From: Cytophagaceae bacterium
GTDB taxonomy: Bacteria > Bacteroidota > Bacteroidia > Cytophagales > Cyclobacteriaceae
Length of the DNA stretch: 64,000 nt
Direction of reading: 5' to 3'
Assembly: GCA_006969745.1 (NCBI GenBank)
Contig: CP030886.1
Span: 1,207,001-1,271,000, forward strand
This document shows positions 17,725 to 28,300 of this stretch, one piece after another. The notes beneath the pieces are model-generated. The model had not been told where the DNA came from and made no database searches. It worked only from the letters and a program-made list of their open reading frames with translations. Position 1 is the first letter of the stretch; each line of letters begins with the position of its first letter. The position numbers and the translations under genes are program-made.

Positions 17725-19725
17725 ATGCGCCAGAATTTTCATCGCCACATTGGACTTTTATTAGTTCTGATAACACTCTGTGCTTCTGCTCAGAGAGGCA
17801 GAAAAGAAGTGCAAATACTCTCAGATTCCATCCCCAAAGATGTGGTTTTCAATGCGTACGAATTCAAAGGAATAAATAAATATCCTGAATACTTCAACAA
17901 GCAGAAACTAGCGCACATTATTGAGCTTGACAAAGCGGAAAAATGGGAAGAATTATATCTGGCATTGAAAGACTATGTGAGCCGTTTTGGTATTCGTAAT
18001 TTTTACAAAGACACAAGGCTTATCTGGAAGCTAGCTAAAATGACTGAACTTTTCGGTGATCCGGATGAGGCCAAAACGCTTTATAGGATGGTACTAAGGC
18101 ATCATTATCAAGGCATAAACATCAAAGAAATAGAGTTGTATTATGACTCGCTAAACCGACAAGCCGCAGAACAATTCGTACCAATAGATTACTATTATGA
18201 GCTTGTGGAGCATCGAAAGCTGATAGATACCTTACAGCCTCCGAGAGGAGTTCTCTTGAATATGGGCATGTTAGTAAATAGCTCAAGCGCTGATTATGGC
18301 CCTTCCCTCAATATTCATAATGACATTTTAGTTTTCACATCAAAAAGAAAAAAAGTTGACGAAACTATTAGGTTCAGAGAAGACGAAGATCTCTTTTTTA
18401 GTCATAAAGATCCATATGGCACATGGTCCAAGGCCAAGCCTATTGACAAACTGAATTCTCACTATAATGAAGGATCACCTTGTATCAGTGGCGATGGAAA
18501 AACACTGGTATTTTCAAGATGTGACTCACCTGATTCTTATGGTGATTGTGACCTGTTTATTGCCACGCTTCAGGAAGATAGTACCTGGACCAGACCCGAA
18601 AATCTGGGTGTCAGTGTAAACAGTCTTGCCTGGGATTCTCACCCCGCACTTACTCATACAGGAGATACTTTGTATTTTGCTTCAGATCGTTTGGGTGGAT
18701 TTGGTCTTTCAGATATTTATTACACCACCAAAGACGAAAGAGGAAGATGGTCAGCTGCACTCAACTTAGGTCCTGTTATAAATACCCGTCAAAATGACGT
18801 CAGCCCTTTCTACCATCCGGTATACGATGTTCTCTACTTCAGCTCTCAAGGTCAGCTTTACAACTTTGGTGAATTTGATATTTATAAAGCTTATCATAAG
18901 GATGGTTATTGGACTGAGCCACAAAACATTGGCCCGCTAGTAAACGGTCGTGGCAGTGAATTCTATTTTACGATCGATTCCGATTCAGAATTATTATTCT
19001 ATGCCAGGAGTTCCACCAGGGACTTAAACAAACAAGATATTTACTCCTTTCCACTTCCTATGGAGGCTCAGCCGGAAGCAACTACTGCTGTCACTGGTAC
19101 TTTGACAGATTCACTGACCGGCGCACCATTTCAGGGAATCGTTTCAATCATTGATCTGGATAAGGGAAACGAGGTAGCTCCCAGATTTCTGAAAGCTGAT
19201 GGATCGTTTGAGTTTGATCTGATCAATGAAAGAAATTACCTTCTAATACTACAGGGAGATGATTTTTTTCGAATAGAAGAAGTCTTCTATCTGGACGGAC
19301 CAATGGAGATCAATACCGTGACACAGCCACTAGCGTCTAAGATGAAATTTGAGTCTATCGAGTTTGATGTTGGGAAGGCGGAACTCAAAACTGAAATGTA
19401 TGCCGACTTGAATAAAGTGGTAAACTTCCTTTATGACAATGTGGACTTTAAGTTAAGGATATCCGGCCATACTGATTCGGTGGGTGACCCAGCCAAGAAC
19501 CTTCAATTATCTAAAGAAAGAGCCCAAAACATCCGTGACTATATTGTCATTTTTGCCGGCATCATCAAGGAGCGTGTACAAGCCGAAGGGTACGGAGATA
19601 CTCAACCAATTATTGAAAATGAGGTCACTGAGGCAGATCGAAAACTAAATCGACGGGTTGAATTTGAAATTTACAGAGAAGCTCCCCCAATTGAGGAATC
19701 GGAGGAAGCTGCTAATGACTTTTAA
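17725..19725 (+). CDS. OmpA-family protein with PD40 beta-propeller and regulatory-like domain (PorE-like)
   Basis: A 666-residue exported protein. A signal peptide at about 1-22 precedes a helical TPR-like region (to about 160), a PD40 beta-propeller (repeats such as DLFFSHKDPYGTWSKAKPID, DLFIATLQEDSTWTRPENLG, DIYYTTKDERGRWSAALNLG), a carboxypeptidase-regulatory-like domain starting AVTGTLTDSLTGAPFQG (about 455), and a C-terminal OmpA peptidoglycan-binding domain with SGHTDSVGDPAKNLQLSKERA. This domain order is that of PorE from the type IX secretion system, which tethers the machine to peptidoglycan; several paralogues share it, so orthology is inferred. It is transcribed away from lon and interlocks stop codons with rseP. 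Confidence 0.85.
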   Translation: MRQNFHRHIGLLLVLITLCASAQRGRKEVQILSDSIPKDVVFNAYEFKGINKYPEYFNKQKLAHIIELDKAEKWEELYLALKDYVSRFGIRNFYKDTRLIWKLAKMTELFGDPDEAKTLYRMVLRHHYQGINIKEIELYYDSLNRQAAEQFVPIDYYYELVEHRKLIDTLQPPRGVLLNMGMLVNSSSADYGPSLNIHNDILVFTSKRKKVDETIRFREDEDLFFSHKDPYGTWSKAKPIDKLNSHYNEGSPCISGDGKTLVFSRCDSPDSYGDCDLFIATLQEDSTWTRPENLGVSVNSLAWDSHPALTHTGDTLYFASDRLGGFGLSDIYYTTKDERGRWSAALNLGPVINTRQNDVSPFYHPVYDVLYFSSQGQLYNFGEFDIYKAYHKDGYWTEPQNIGPLVNGRGSEFYFTIDSDSELLFYARSSTRDLNKQDIYSFPLPMEAQPEATTAVTGTLTDSLTGAPFQGIVSIIDLDKGNEVAPRFLKADGSFEFDLINERNYLLILQGDDFFRIEEVFYLDGPMEINTVTQPLASKMKFESIEFDVGKAELKTEMYADLNKVVNFLYDNVDFKLRISGHTDSVGDPAKNLQLSKERAQNIRDYIVIFAGIIKERVQAEGYGDTQPIIENEVTEADRKLNRRVEFEIYREAPPIEESEEAANDF

Positions 19726-21035
19726 AATAAACTAATGGTATCGTTTATGATTACGAATGCCATAAGTGAAAGTAGAATTACCATTCCGACTTTCTGAGAG
19801 TTTTCGAGAAACTTGTCTGATGGCCTTCTTCCTGTCACAATTTCCCAGGTTAAGAACATAACATGTCCACCGTCCAGGGCTGGTATTGGTAGGAAATTCA
19901 TGAAAGCCAATACCATAGACAGTAAGCCAACAATTCTCCAGAAATTATTCCAATCCCATGTGCCTCCGAAAAAGGTAGCTATCTTAATTGGTCCCGAAAG
20001 TGATTTTCTTACATCTACATCTCCGGCAAACATTTTCTTGAATCCTTTGATGTTTAACCATACTACGGCAAATGCATTGTAAGTCCCTTCTCCGATTGCT
20101 TCACCGAAACTAAAATCTCTAATTACATACTCTAGGTCATATTGTGCAACAAATCCCAATGTACCATCAGTATCCACCGAGGTAACCATATCGATGATTT
20201 GGCCATTTCTTTTAGCCTGAAGCGTAATCTCTTGGCCACTTAAGCCGTCAAGAATTGAACTCAATTGGTCAAAATATTTTACCTCATTGCCATTTATAGC
20301 TACGATTTTGTCTCCAACTTCAAGTCCGGCATCATCAGCATAAGAACCTGGAACCACTGTTTGAACGGAGAAAGGAATCCGTGGATCAATGACGCTAACT
20401 CTATTTTTCTTATCAGCAAACTTGTCAATAAAATCATTGGGCATATCAACCCTGATTTCCTCACCATCTCTTAGCACAGTGTAATAGTTATCAGAGCCAA
20501 GCAACAAATCCGGACTCAACAAATCCGAAAACCTTTCATAGTTCTGTCCATTAATGGCCAATATCTTATCGCCGGTTTTAAAGCCCAGTTGCTCTCCCAA
20601 ATCATATGCAACTATTCCATGCTTATCTAATTCAGCTTTTGGAATGTATGCCTCCCCATTTACCATGGCCAATCCTATGAAAATGATTATGCCTGTAACC
20701 ACGTTTACAATGATTCCACCCATCATAACAATCAATCGCTGCCAGGCGGGTTTAGCCCTGAATTCCCATGGCTGTGGTTCCTCATTCAAAGATTCGGTAT
20801 CCAATGACTCATCTATCATACCAGAAATTTTCACAAAACCACCCAATGGAATTGCTCCGATCGAGTATTCGGTCTCGCCAAATTGCTTTCCCCAAATCTT
20901 CGGCGGAAATCCAATTGAATATTTCTCCACTCGCATTCCAAAAGTCTTAGCGGCAATCAAATGCCCCCACTCATGAACCCCTACCAAAATCGACAGCCCC
21001 AAAAGAAGCTGTCCTACCATTATTAAAGTCTCCAT
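19722..21035 (-). CDS. rseP: Site-2 intramembrane metalloprotease RseP
   Basis: A 437-residue inner-membrane zinc protease. The first transmembrane helix carries HEWGH (21-25), the HExxH zinc site; two PDZ domains occupy about 115-320 (GDKILAINGQ and GDKIVAINGNEV are their carboxylate-loop regions); the later helix carries NFLPIPALDGGH, which supplies the third ligand Asp. It cleaves membrane-bound anti-sigma factors and remnant signal peptides. It begins one base after dxr ends, so dxr-rseP is an operon, as in many bacteria. It is convergent with the PorE-like gene and their stop codons overlap in TTAA. Confidence 0.95.
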   Translation of the reverse strand: METLIMVGQLLLGLSILVGVHEWGHLIAAKTFGMRVEKYSIGFPPKIWGKQFGETEYSIGAIPLGGFVKISGMIDESLDTESLNEEPQPWEFRAKPAWQRLIVMMGGIIVNVVTGIIIFIGLAMVNGEAYIPKAELDKHGIVAYDLGEQLGFKTGDKILAINGQNYERFSDLLSPDLLLGSDNYYTVLRDGEEIRVDMPNDFIDKFADKKNRVSVIDPRIPFSVQTVVPGSYADDAGLEVGDKIVAINGNEVKYFDQLSSILDGLSGQEITLQAKRNGQIIDMVTSVDTDGTLGFVAQYDLEYVIRDFSFGEAIGEGTYNAFAVVWLNIKGFKKMFAGDVDVRKSLSGPIKIATFFGGTWDWNNFWRIVGLLSMVLAFMNFLPIPALDGGHVMFLTWEIVTGRRPSDKFLENSQKVGMVILLSLMAFVIINDTISLF

Positions 21036-22190
21036 CTATTTTATCAATTCGAGCGCTTTAGCCCGTGTTTCTTTATCTGTTTCTATAAAATCTTCTATTT
21101 CAGGATTGCGAATATAGCTTACCTTTTTGAGGCAGCTTTCAATCACCTCTGAAATCTCGAGGAATCCTACCTTATCTTCTAGAAATGCCTGAACAGCAAT
21201 TTCATTCGCGGCGTTCAAAATACACGGTTTATTTCCTCCCTTCTTTGCAACTTCAAAAGCTAATCCAAGGTTACGAAAAGTTTCAATATCAGGCTTCTCA
21301 AATGTTAATTGAGGATAATCAAGGAAGTCAAACCGGGGATAATCCGCCTTTAATCGCTCCGGATAGGTCATTGCAAACTGTATTGGCACACGCATGTCCG
21401 GCAATCCCATTTGTGCCTTCATAGAGCCGTCCTCAAATTGAGCAATTGAATGAATAATCGATTGAGGATGTACAATAACCTCGATTTGATCCAAGTTTAC
21501 TCCAAAAAGCCATTTAGCCTCTATTACCTCAAGGCCTTTGTTCATCATAGTAGCCGAGTCAATGGTAATTTTTGCTCCCATATCCCAATTTGGATGCTTC
21601 AGAGCCTGCTCTTTTGTCACAGATTTTAATAAATCTCTGTTTTTACCTCTAAAAGGACCTCCTGAAGCAGTTAAGATCAGTTTCTCCAATGGATTGTGAA
21701 ATTCTCCGACTATACACTGGAAAATGGCAGAATGCTCTGAATCAACCGGAAGGATATTCACACCTTTCTCTTGAGCCAGCTTTGTTATCAATTCTCCGGC
21801 CACTACTAATGTTTCCTTATTTGCAAGCGCAATTGTTTTGCCTGCATTTATTGCTCGCATGGTTGGTAGTAGACCAGAATAGCCTACCAGAGCAGTCAAA
21901 ACCATATCTATGGAATCCATTTCAACCACTGATGCAAGTGCATTTTCTCCGGCGTAGACTTTGATATCATGCGGATCCAACGCATCGAAGACTTGCTGAT
22001 ACAATCCCTCGTTGGCAATAACCACACAATTAGGTCTGAATTCCATAGCCTGAGAAATAAGCAATTCTGAGCTGTTTTGAGCGGTCAATACTTCCACCTC
22101 AAAATTTTCGGGATGCCGCTTAATTACGTCCAGTGCTTGTGTTCCAATGGAGCCTGTGGAGCCAAGTATGGCTATATTTCTTTTCTTCAT
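21036..22190 (-). CDS. dxr: 1-deoxy-D-xylulose 5-phosphate reductoisomerase
   Basis: A 384-residue enzyme of the non-mevalonate isoprenoid pathway, converting DXP to MEP with NADPH. The nucleotide-binding loop ILGSTGSIGTQALDV (8-22), LANKETLVVAGE, the metal/substrate motif PVDSEHSAIFQ and TASGGPFR, and the conserved WDMGAKITIDSATMMNKGLE are all intact. Length is normal (about 380-400). Upstream gene of dxr-rseP. A promoter with TTG and TACCTTTG lies at 22229-22257. Confidence 0.97.
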   Translation of the reverse strand: MKKRNIAILGSTGSIGTQALDVIKRHPENFEVEVLTAQNSSELLISQAMEFRPNCVVIANEGLYQQVFDALDPHDIKVYAGENALASVVEMDSIDMVLTALVGYSGLLPTMRAINAGKTIALANKETLVVAGELITKLAQEKGVNILPVDSEHSAIFQCIVGEFHNPLEKLILTASGGPFRGKNRDLLKSVTKEQALKHPNWDMGAKITIDSATMMNKGLEVIEAKWLFGVNLDQIEVIVHPQSIIHSIAQFEDGSMKAQMGLPDMRVPIQFAMTYPERLKADYPRFDFLDYPQLTFEKPDIETFRNLGLAFEVAKKGGNKPCILNAANEIAVQAFLEDKVGFLEISEVIESCLKKVSYIRNPEIEDFIETDKETRAKALELIK

Positions 22191-22228
22191 TCAGGTTGAT
22201 TCTGTGTTCTTTTTTAAAGAACAGTCGG

Positions 22229-22257
22229 CAAAGGTAAGAGTTTGCATTTTTTAACAA
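22229..22257 (-). promoter_or_regulatory. Putative promoter of dxr-rseP
   Basis: On the minus strand TTG (complement of 22255-22257) is followed after 18 bases by TACCTTTG (complement of 22229-22236), a full match to the -7 consensus with slightly short spacing. Start of transcription would be near 22223, about 30 bases upstream of the dxr ATG. Confidence 0.5.
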
Positions 22258-22317
22258 TCAGATGGAATAATTTTTGAATGAATTAAGTTTAATTCTTGAT
22301 ATAAAAAAAACTGGATC

Positions 22318-23742
22318 ATGGATAAGATCAAAACCATATTTATAGCATTAATCTCTGGAGCTGCGGGGGCATTGACAATCTATCATTTGACTAAAAATGA
22401 TGTTAAATCTTTAGATAGCTACCCAATTCATGAGGCGCCTCCCATACAGGTTAATCGAGTTGCGTACTCATCTGCAATTCCAAATGAAAATTTTGTTGAA
22501 GCTTCTGAACGGAGTACGGGAAGCGTCGTGTTTATCCAGACTTTAAGTGAAGTTGACTATAGATCCGGTGGGTGGATGGATTGGTTTTTTGAACCCCGCT
22601 CTTCTCAGCAAATTGGCAGTGGATCTGGTGTCGTTTTTTCCAAAGATGGCCACATAGTGACAAATAATCACGTAATTATGGATGCCGATGAGATTACTGT
22701 TATAGCTGGTAAAAGAAGCTTTCAGGCTGAATTGGTCGGAAGAGACCCAAGCTCCGACTTGGCAGTTATCAAAATCAACTCCAGCGAGTTACCAGCTATT
22801 GCAAAAGGTGATTCAGAGCAGGTAAAGGTAGGAGAATGGGTATTGGCCGTTGGCAACCCGTTTAATTTGACCTCTACGGTGACTGCCGGTATTGTAAGTG
22901 CCAAAGGAAGAAACATTAATATCCTTAGAGACAAGTTTCCAATAGAGAGTTTTATCCAAACAGACGCAGCTATCAATCCGGGAAATAGTGGTGGAGCTTT
23001 GGTAAACGCCAAAGGTGAATTAATAGGAATAAACACTGCCATTCTTTCAAGAACCGGATCCTATGCCGGGTATGGCTTTGCAATTCCTGTTAATATCGTT
23101 GAAAAAGTATTCAATGATCTTATTAACTATGGTGAGGTTCAAAAGGCATTTACAGGCGCGGAATTTATTGAAATAGACAGTGAGCTAGCAGACAGAATGG
23201 GAGTTGATGATCTAGATGGAGTAATTGTGGCAGAGGTAAAAAGAGAAGGACCGGCAGAAATGGCAGGACTTCAAAAGCGTGATGTGATTAGAAAAATCAA
23301 CAACATTCAGATTAACAATAAGGCCACTTTGGAAGAACTTATTGCTAAAAGCTATCCTGGGGATAAATTGACAGTAATAGCAGAACGTGATAAAGAAATG
23401 ATCACTCGTGAATTGACCCTTACCAATCGAGAGGGAACCACCAGTATCATCAAAAGAAACATTTATTACGCAGATGCGCTGGAGGCAAGTTTTGAAAGTG
23501 TATCCAAGGTGGAGCGTGATCTACTTGGTATTTCCAGTGGTGTGAAGGTTGTCGATTTTAAGAACAATGGATTTTTTGCAAATCTTGGCATTCCTAAAGG
23601 TTTCATTATCACACAGATTAACAGCCGTGCGATTAATAAGCCAGAAGAACTTGCCAAAGCACTTGAAAATGTACGAGGTAGATTTGACGTGATTGGAATA
23701 GACCGAAGGGGGAGAAAAGTATATTATCCGTTTAGGCGCTAA
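22318..23742 (+). CDS. DegP/HtrA-type periplasmic serine protease
   Basis: A 474-residue protease with an N-terminal signal/anchor (about 1-22). The trypsin-like triad is complete: His118 in IVTNNHVI, Asp147 in SSDLAVIK, Ser224 in NPGNSGGAL. Two PDZ domains follow (about 250-345 and 370-470; the second ends in YYPFRR). This is the Do/DegQ architecture, active in the periplasm on misfolded proteins. Between Ile80 and 100 a Gly/Trp-rich insert (YRSGGWMDWFFEPRSS) forms the regulatory loop region. Single gene, divergent from dxr-rseP; its stop codon interlocks with the dnaA stop. It complements Lon, HslU and RseP as a fourth quality-control protease in this 10-kb block. Confidence 0.93.
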   Translation: MDKIKTIFIALISGAAGALTIYHLTKNDVKSLDSYPIHEAPPIQVNRVAYSSAIPNENFVEASERSTGSVVFIQTLSEVDYRSGGWMDWFFEPRSSQQIGSGSGVVFSKDGHIVTNNHVIMDADEITVIAGKRSFQAELVGRDPSSDLAVIKINSSELPAIAKGDSEQVKVGEWVLAVGNPFNLTSTVTAGIVSAKGRNINILRDKFPIESFIQTDAAINPGNSGGALVNAKGELIGINTAILSRTGSYAGYGFAIPVNIVEKVFNDLINYGEVQKAFTGAEFIEIDSELADRMGVDDLDGVIVAEVKREGPAEMAGLQKRDVIRKINNIQINNKATLEELIAKSYPGDKLTVIAERDKEMITRELTLTNREGTTSIIKRNIYYADALEASFESVSKVERDLLGISSGVKVVDFKNNGFFANLGIPKGFIITQINSRAINKPEELAKALENVRGRFDVIGIDRRGRKVYYPFRR

Positions 23743-25127
23743 GCCGTACGCATCTTCAATTTTTTCTTTAGCTCATCCACAGAATATCTAAACTTAGCAT
23801 CTGTATCCATCATATCATTTACGGACTGCAATGCATGGATTACTGTGCTGTGATCTCGTCCTCCAAAGTGATATCCAATTGACTTTAATGAGTGATTGGT
23901 GTAATCTTTAGAGAAGTACATTGCTACCTGTCGGGCAATTACAATTTCTTTTTTTCTGGTCTTGGCTTTCAAATCATCCTGACCAACGTGGAAGTAGTCC
24001 GAAACAGTTTTTTGGATGTAGTCTATGCCAACCTCAGAGTCTATTTCTTTCACTATATTTTTCAACACCTTCTTAGCAAGCTCAAGATCAACTTCTGCTC
24101 GCATCAAAGACGCATGGGCAATTAGTGAAACAATCACACCCTCCAACTCACGAATGTTTGTATCAACAGTGTAAGCTATGTACTCAATTACCTCTTCAGG
24201 AATTTCAATACCATCTTCCTGAATCTTTCGTTGGATAATGGCCATTCTGGTTTCAAACGCCGGCTGTTGAAGGTCAGCGGTAAGTCCCCATTTAAATCTG
24301 GACACCAACCGCTCTTGCAGTCCTTTCAGATCCTTTGGAGCACAGTCACTTGTCATCACTATTTGCTTACCAGCCTGATGAAGGTGATTGAAAATGTGAA
24401 AGAAGATTTCCTGGGTTTTTTCCTTGTCTCTTAAAAACTGAACATCATCCAGGATCAATATGTCTACTTCACGATAATATGAGATGAAGCTTTGAACGTT
24501 GTTGTTCTTTAGTGAATCAATGAATTGATTTGTGAATTTCTCAGATGCAACGTAAATGATTTTTTTAGAAGGATCTTCCTTCTTTATGAAATTACCAATA
24601 CCTTGAACGAGGTGTGTCTTGCCCAATCCGACACCTCCATATATCATGAGAGGGTTGAAAGAAGTAATCCCTGGTTTCTTGGCAACAGCATAGCCAGCAG
24701 ATCGTCCCAATCGATTGCAATCACCTTCTATGAAATTATCGAAAGTATAGGTTGGATTTAAATTATTCTCACTCTTGAGATCATCGATAAATGCAGTATT
24801 GATACCCTTATTAACACTTCCATTCCTATCAGCTAGGTTGTTGATTTTCAGGGGAGTGGCTCCATTTTTTTTCGTTTCTTCGTTTTGAACGACAACAGAA
24901 TATTCCAATCTGGCATCATCACCCATTTCCTTTGCAATTGCTTCTTTCAGGATGTGGACATAGTGTTCTTCTAACCACTCGTAGAAAAACTGACTTGGAA
25001 CTTGAATTGTAAGAACGTTTCCCTCTGTCTTTAAGGGACTTATGGGATCAAACCATGTACTAAAACTTTGATTTGGAATGCGCTCTTTTATGTATTCAAG
25101 GCAGTTTTTCCAGATTAATTCATGCAT
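23739..25127 (-). CDS. dnaA: Chromosomal replication initiator protein DnaA
   Basis: A 462-residue protein with the four DnaA domains: N-terminal DnaB-interaction domain (about 1-80), variable linker, AAA+ domain with Walker A GGVGLGKT (164-171) and Walker B LILDDVQFL, and the C-terminal DNA-binding domain with the signature GGRDHSTVIHA. It melts oriC and loads helicase. The start is the ATG at 25127, which gives the conserved IWKNCLEYIKERI N-terminus. The AT-rich upstream region to 25340 contains no clear TTATCCACA boxes, so oriC cannot be placed here. dnaN is not adjacent, as often in Bacteroidota. Confidence 0.98.
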   Translation of the reverse strand: MHELIWKNCLEYIKERIPNQSFSTWFDPISPLKTEGNVLTIQVPSQFFYEWLEEHYVHILKEAIAKEMGDDARLEYSVVVQNEETKKNGATPLKINNLADRNGSVNKGINTAFIDDLKSENNLNPTYTFDNFIEGDCNRLGRSAGYAVAKKPGITSFNPLMIYGGVGLGKTHLVQGIGNFIKKEDPSKKIIYVASEKFTNQFIDSLKNNNVQSFISYYREVDILILDDVQFLRDKEKTQEIFFHIFNHLHQAGKQIVMTSDCAPKDLKGLQERLVSRFKWGLTADLQQPAFETRMAIIQRKIQEDGIEIPEEVIEYIAYTVDTNIRELEGVIVSLIAHASLMRAEVDLELAKKVLKNIVKEIDSEVGIDYIQKTVSDYFHVGQDDLKAKTRKKEIVIARQVAMYFSKDYTNHSLKSIGYHFGGRDHSTVIHALQSVNDMMDTDAKFRYSVDELKKKLKMRTA

Positions 25128-25340
25128 CTCCGATTAGAGTTAGTAGTGGTTTATCTTGGCTTAGGTGACCCAACGATTTCTCGAAAGGGCATCAAATATG
25201 TTTCAATTTTTTTTCTTAAAAAAATGGTTTTTGATCTTGATTTTTTCAAAAAGATTCATATGTTCTTTCAAGCCACATTTCGCAGAAAAAAACTTTGAAA
25301 AATCCTATTTTTCTTAACATGCTTTTTCTAACCTAATTTC

Positions 25341-26252
25341 GTGAAAGCATCATTACAACATTATAAAGATTTGAAAAATTTAGACCTCAACATTTTCCCC
25401 TCAGTTGACAAAGCTTATTGGCTCCAGCTAGCTGAAAAGCAACTTAAAGGTGCAAATCCGATAGAAGAATTAGCATGGAAAAATGATGCGGATATTTTAC
25501 TCGAAGGTTATTACGACAGCAAGGATATTACGGGTCTTGATTACTTAGAAGATTTTTTTTCATCCATTAAACCTCATCAATGGAAGCTATACGAAAGTAT
25601 TGATTGCAGTGTGCCGCAGCACGCTAACAAATCAGCTCTCGATGCTTTGATGGGCGGTTGTGATGGAGTCATACTTGATAAACCAGACAAAAAAGATTTA
25701 AGCACAATTCTGAAAGACATCAATTTAGATATCTGTGATATTAATATTATTGCTTCAACAGATTTGGAAGGGACGCCCCCAATCAAGGGATTCCTGCTAA
25801 ATCCCGGCGGCACATGTGTTTCTTCATTAGAAAAAAAGAATCCGATCAATCAACTGGTCGATCTGCTTCAAAAGTTGACTAATCAAACCCACATTTATCG
25901 AGAGGCGCATTCGGATTTTTTCCTAGAGATCGCCACCGTTAGAGCTCTGAGATATTTACTGGAAAACAAAGGATTTGAGAATGTGCATATACATTCGCAT
26001 GTCTCATTGCATGATTTAGATGATCATCAATGGTTTTTAAATACTACTGCCGGCCTTGCAAGTATTTTAGGAGGAAGCCATTCCATTGATCTATCTACCG
26101 CAACTGGAGATTCACGTATCAGTAGAAACACAGGAAATCTAATTCGGGAAGAAAGCGGGATCGAAAACTATAGTGATCAATGCGGTGGATCATTTTATAT
26201 AGAGGTATTGACAGATAAAATCATCAAGCAGGTAACTGAAAAGCTGAAATAA
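25341..26252 (+). CDS. mutA: Methylmalonyl-CoA mutase small (non-catalytic) subunit, short form
   Basis: A 303-residue protein related to the MutA/beta chain of methylmalonyl-CoA mutase: [23 protein letters not shown] and the C-terminal [14 protein letters not shown] follow the mutase barrel pattern, but the B12-binding domain is absent and the catalytic residues are not conserved. Family members are usually 450-620 residues, so this one is clearly short. Translation starts at GTG, with no ATG in frame nearby. Its stop shares one base with the ATG of mutB, so the two chains are co-expressed. The role as heterodimer partner is inferred from order and sequence. Confidence 0.8.
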   Translation: MKASLQHYKDLKNLDLNIFPSVDKAYWLQLAEKQLKGANPIEELAWKNDADILLEGYYDSKDITGLDYLEDFFSSIKPHQWKLYESIDCSVPQHANKSALDALMGGCDGVILDKPDKKDLSTILKDINLDICDINIIASTDLEGTPPIKGFLLNPGGTCVSSLEKKNPINQLVDLLQKLTNQTHIYREAHSDFFLEIATVRALRYLLENKGFENVHIHSHVSLHDLDDHQWFLNTTAGLASILGGSHSIDLSTATGDSRISRNTGNLIREESGIENYSDQCGGSFYIEVLTDKIIKQVTEKLK

Positions 26253-28252
26253 TGAGCGATAGCAAGTATATACAGAATGGATTTTCAGCAGGGGCTCCAC
26301 CTTATTTAAGAGGACCATATGCTACAATGTATACCTCAAGACCGTGGACTATAAGGCAATATGCTGGATTCAGTACTGCTGAAGAATCCAATGCTTTTTA
26401 CCGAAGAAATTTAGCAGCTGGCCAGAAAGGCCTTTCAGTTGCATTTGATCTCGCTACACACAGGGGCTACGATAGTGACAACCCTAGAGTAAAAGGCGAT
26501 GTAGGAAAAGCAGGGGTTGCAATCGACTCAGTTGAGGATATGAAAATCCTCTTTGATCAGATTCCATTAGACAAAATGTCGGTTTCTATGACCATGAATG
26601 GTGCGGTTATTCCAATTATGGCCTTTTACATTGTTGCAGCTGAAGAACAAGGAGTTGCACCAGAATTACTCACGGGAACCATTCAAAATGACATTCTCAA
26701 AGAATTCATGGTGCGCAACACTTACATCTACCCTCCTGCCCAATCCATGCGGATCATTGCGGATATATTTAAGTATACCTCGGAAAAGATGCCCAAGTTC
26801 AACTCAATAAGCATCAGTGGTTACCATATGCACGAGGCAGGAGCAACAGCTGAATTGGAAATGGCTTTTACTCTTGCAGATGGTCTGGAGTACGTCCGCA
26901 CTGGTATAAAAGCAGGAATAGATATTGATTCTTTTGCGCCAAGACTTTCATTTTTCTGGGGGATTGGAATGAATTTCTTCACCGAAATAGCCAAAATGAG
27001 GGCTGCACGAGTATTATGGGCAAGAATAATCAAGGATTTCAATCCTAAAAATGATAAGTCAATGGCTCTGCGCACGCACAGCCAAACATCTGGTTACAGT
27101 CTCACAGCTCAGGATCCATTTAACAATGTAGCTCGAACCACTATAGAAGCGCTCGCTGCAGTGCTGGGACACACACAATCCTTACATACCAATGCATTGG
27201 ATGAAGCTATTGCCCTTCCAACCGATTTTTCAGCAAAAATTGCCCGAAACACTCAGCTTTATCTTCAACAAGAAACTAACATAACCAAGGTTGTCGATCC
27301 AATGGGTGGTTCGCGACATATTGAACAGCTGACACATGACCTGATTAACAGGAGCTGGGAAATTATTCAAGAGGTAGAAGAAATGGGCGGAATGTCCAAA
27401 GCCATTGAAGAAGGCTATCCTAAGATGAAAATTGAGGAAGCTGCAGCACAGAAACAGGCCAGAATTGATTCTGGAGAAGAAGCTATAATCGGAGTGAATA
27501 AGTTTATTACAGATGCTAAAACTGAGATTGAACTTCTTGAAGTCGACAATAATCAAGTTCGGATCAAACAAATAGATCGAATCAATAAAATAAAATCTGA
27601 AAGAAATGAAGAACAAGTGCAGCAAGCACTTAAAAACCTTGAAATCGGCGCAAGCAATGAAGAAAATTTACTAGAGCTTGCTATTGCAGCTGCTCGAGAG
27701 CGTGCCACATTAGGTGAAATTTCACTTGCGATGGAAAAAGTTTTTGGTAGATTTCAAGCGACAAACAGAACTATCTCGGGTGTGTATTCATCAGCAATTA
27801 AAAACAATGAAGACTTCAAACAAGCATTAAGCTTATCAGATAAATTTGAAGAACTAGATGGCAGAAGGCCAAGAATCATGATTGCCAAAATGGGGCAAGA
27901 CGGTCATGACCGAGGAGCAAAAGTTATTGCTACATCATTCGCCGATCTCGGATTTGATGTTGACATTGGGCCTCTTTTCCAAACTCCAGAGGAAGTAGCT
28001 AAACAAGCCATTGAAAATGACGTGCACATTGTAGGTGCATCTTCATTAGCAGGAGGTCATAAAACATTAATACCCGAACTAATCGAAGAACTAAAGAAAT
28101 TAGGTCGAGGTGATATTCTGGTGGTCGCAGGTGGAATAATCCCTGAAAACGATCACGAGGAGCTATTTTCGAAAGGGGTAGCAGATATTTTTGGTCCAGG
28201 GACAATTATTTCTAAAGCAGCAATCAAAATTCTTAACACGCTGATGACCTGA
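26252..28252 (+). CDS. mutB: Methylmalonyl-CoA mutase large (catalytic) subunit
   Basis: A 666-residue adenosylcobalamin enzyme interconverting methylmalonyl-CoA and succinyl-CoA. The substrate barrel has [20 protein letters not shown] and [20 protein letters not shown]; the C-terminal B12 domain has [13 protein letters not shown] with the cobalt-ligating His552. It is shorter than typical large subunits (about 715) because it begins at [16 protein letters not shown] and lacks about 45 N-terminal residues; no in-frame upstream start exists because the preceding frame is occupied by mutA. The family fold is otherwise intact. Needs MeaB (encoded at 38.0 kb) for cofactor protection. Confidence 0.95.
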   Translation: MSDSKYIQNGFSAGAPPYLRGPYATMYTSRPWTIRQYAGFSTAEESNAFYRRNLAAGQKGLSVAFDLATHRGYDSDNPRVKGDVGKAGVAIDSVEDMKILFDQIPLDKMSVSMTMNGAVIPIMAFYIVAAEEQGVAPELLTGTIQNDILKEFMVRNTYIYPPAQSMRIIADIFKYTSEKMPKFNSISISGYHMHEAGATAELEMAFTLADGLEYVRTGIKAGIDIDSFAPRLSFFWGIGMNFFTEIAKMRAARVLWARIIKDFNPKNDKSMALRTHSQTSGYSLTAQDPFNNVARTTIEALAAVLGHTQSLHTNALDEAIALPTDFSAKIARNTQLYLQQETNITKVVDPMGGSRHIEQLTHDLINRSWEIIQEVEEMGGMSKAIEEGYPKMKIEEAAAQKQARIDSGEEAIIGVNKFITDAKTEIELLEVDNNQVRIKQIDRINKIKSERNEEQVQQALKNLEIGASNEENLLELAIAAARERATLGEISLAMEKVFGRFQATNRTISGVYSSAIKNNEDFKQALSLSDKFEELDGRRPRIMIAKMGQDGHDRGAKVIATSFADLGFDVDIGPLFQTPEEVAKQAIENDVHIVGASSLAGGHKTLIPELIEELKKLGRGDILVVAGGIIPENDHEELFSKGVADIFGPGTIISKAAIKILNTLMT

Positions 28253-28300
28253 TAGTTCAGGCAATTCCGTAACTTTATTCATCCGAAAATCCAATTCGAT

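Noticed and set aside
25128-25340. Possible oriC next to dnaA (AT-rich 213-bp gap)
   Set aside because: No TTATCCACA-like DnaA boxes or tandem 13-mers were found; AT richness alone is not enough, and dnaA and oriC are often unlinked in Bacteroidota.
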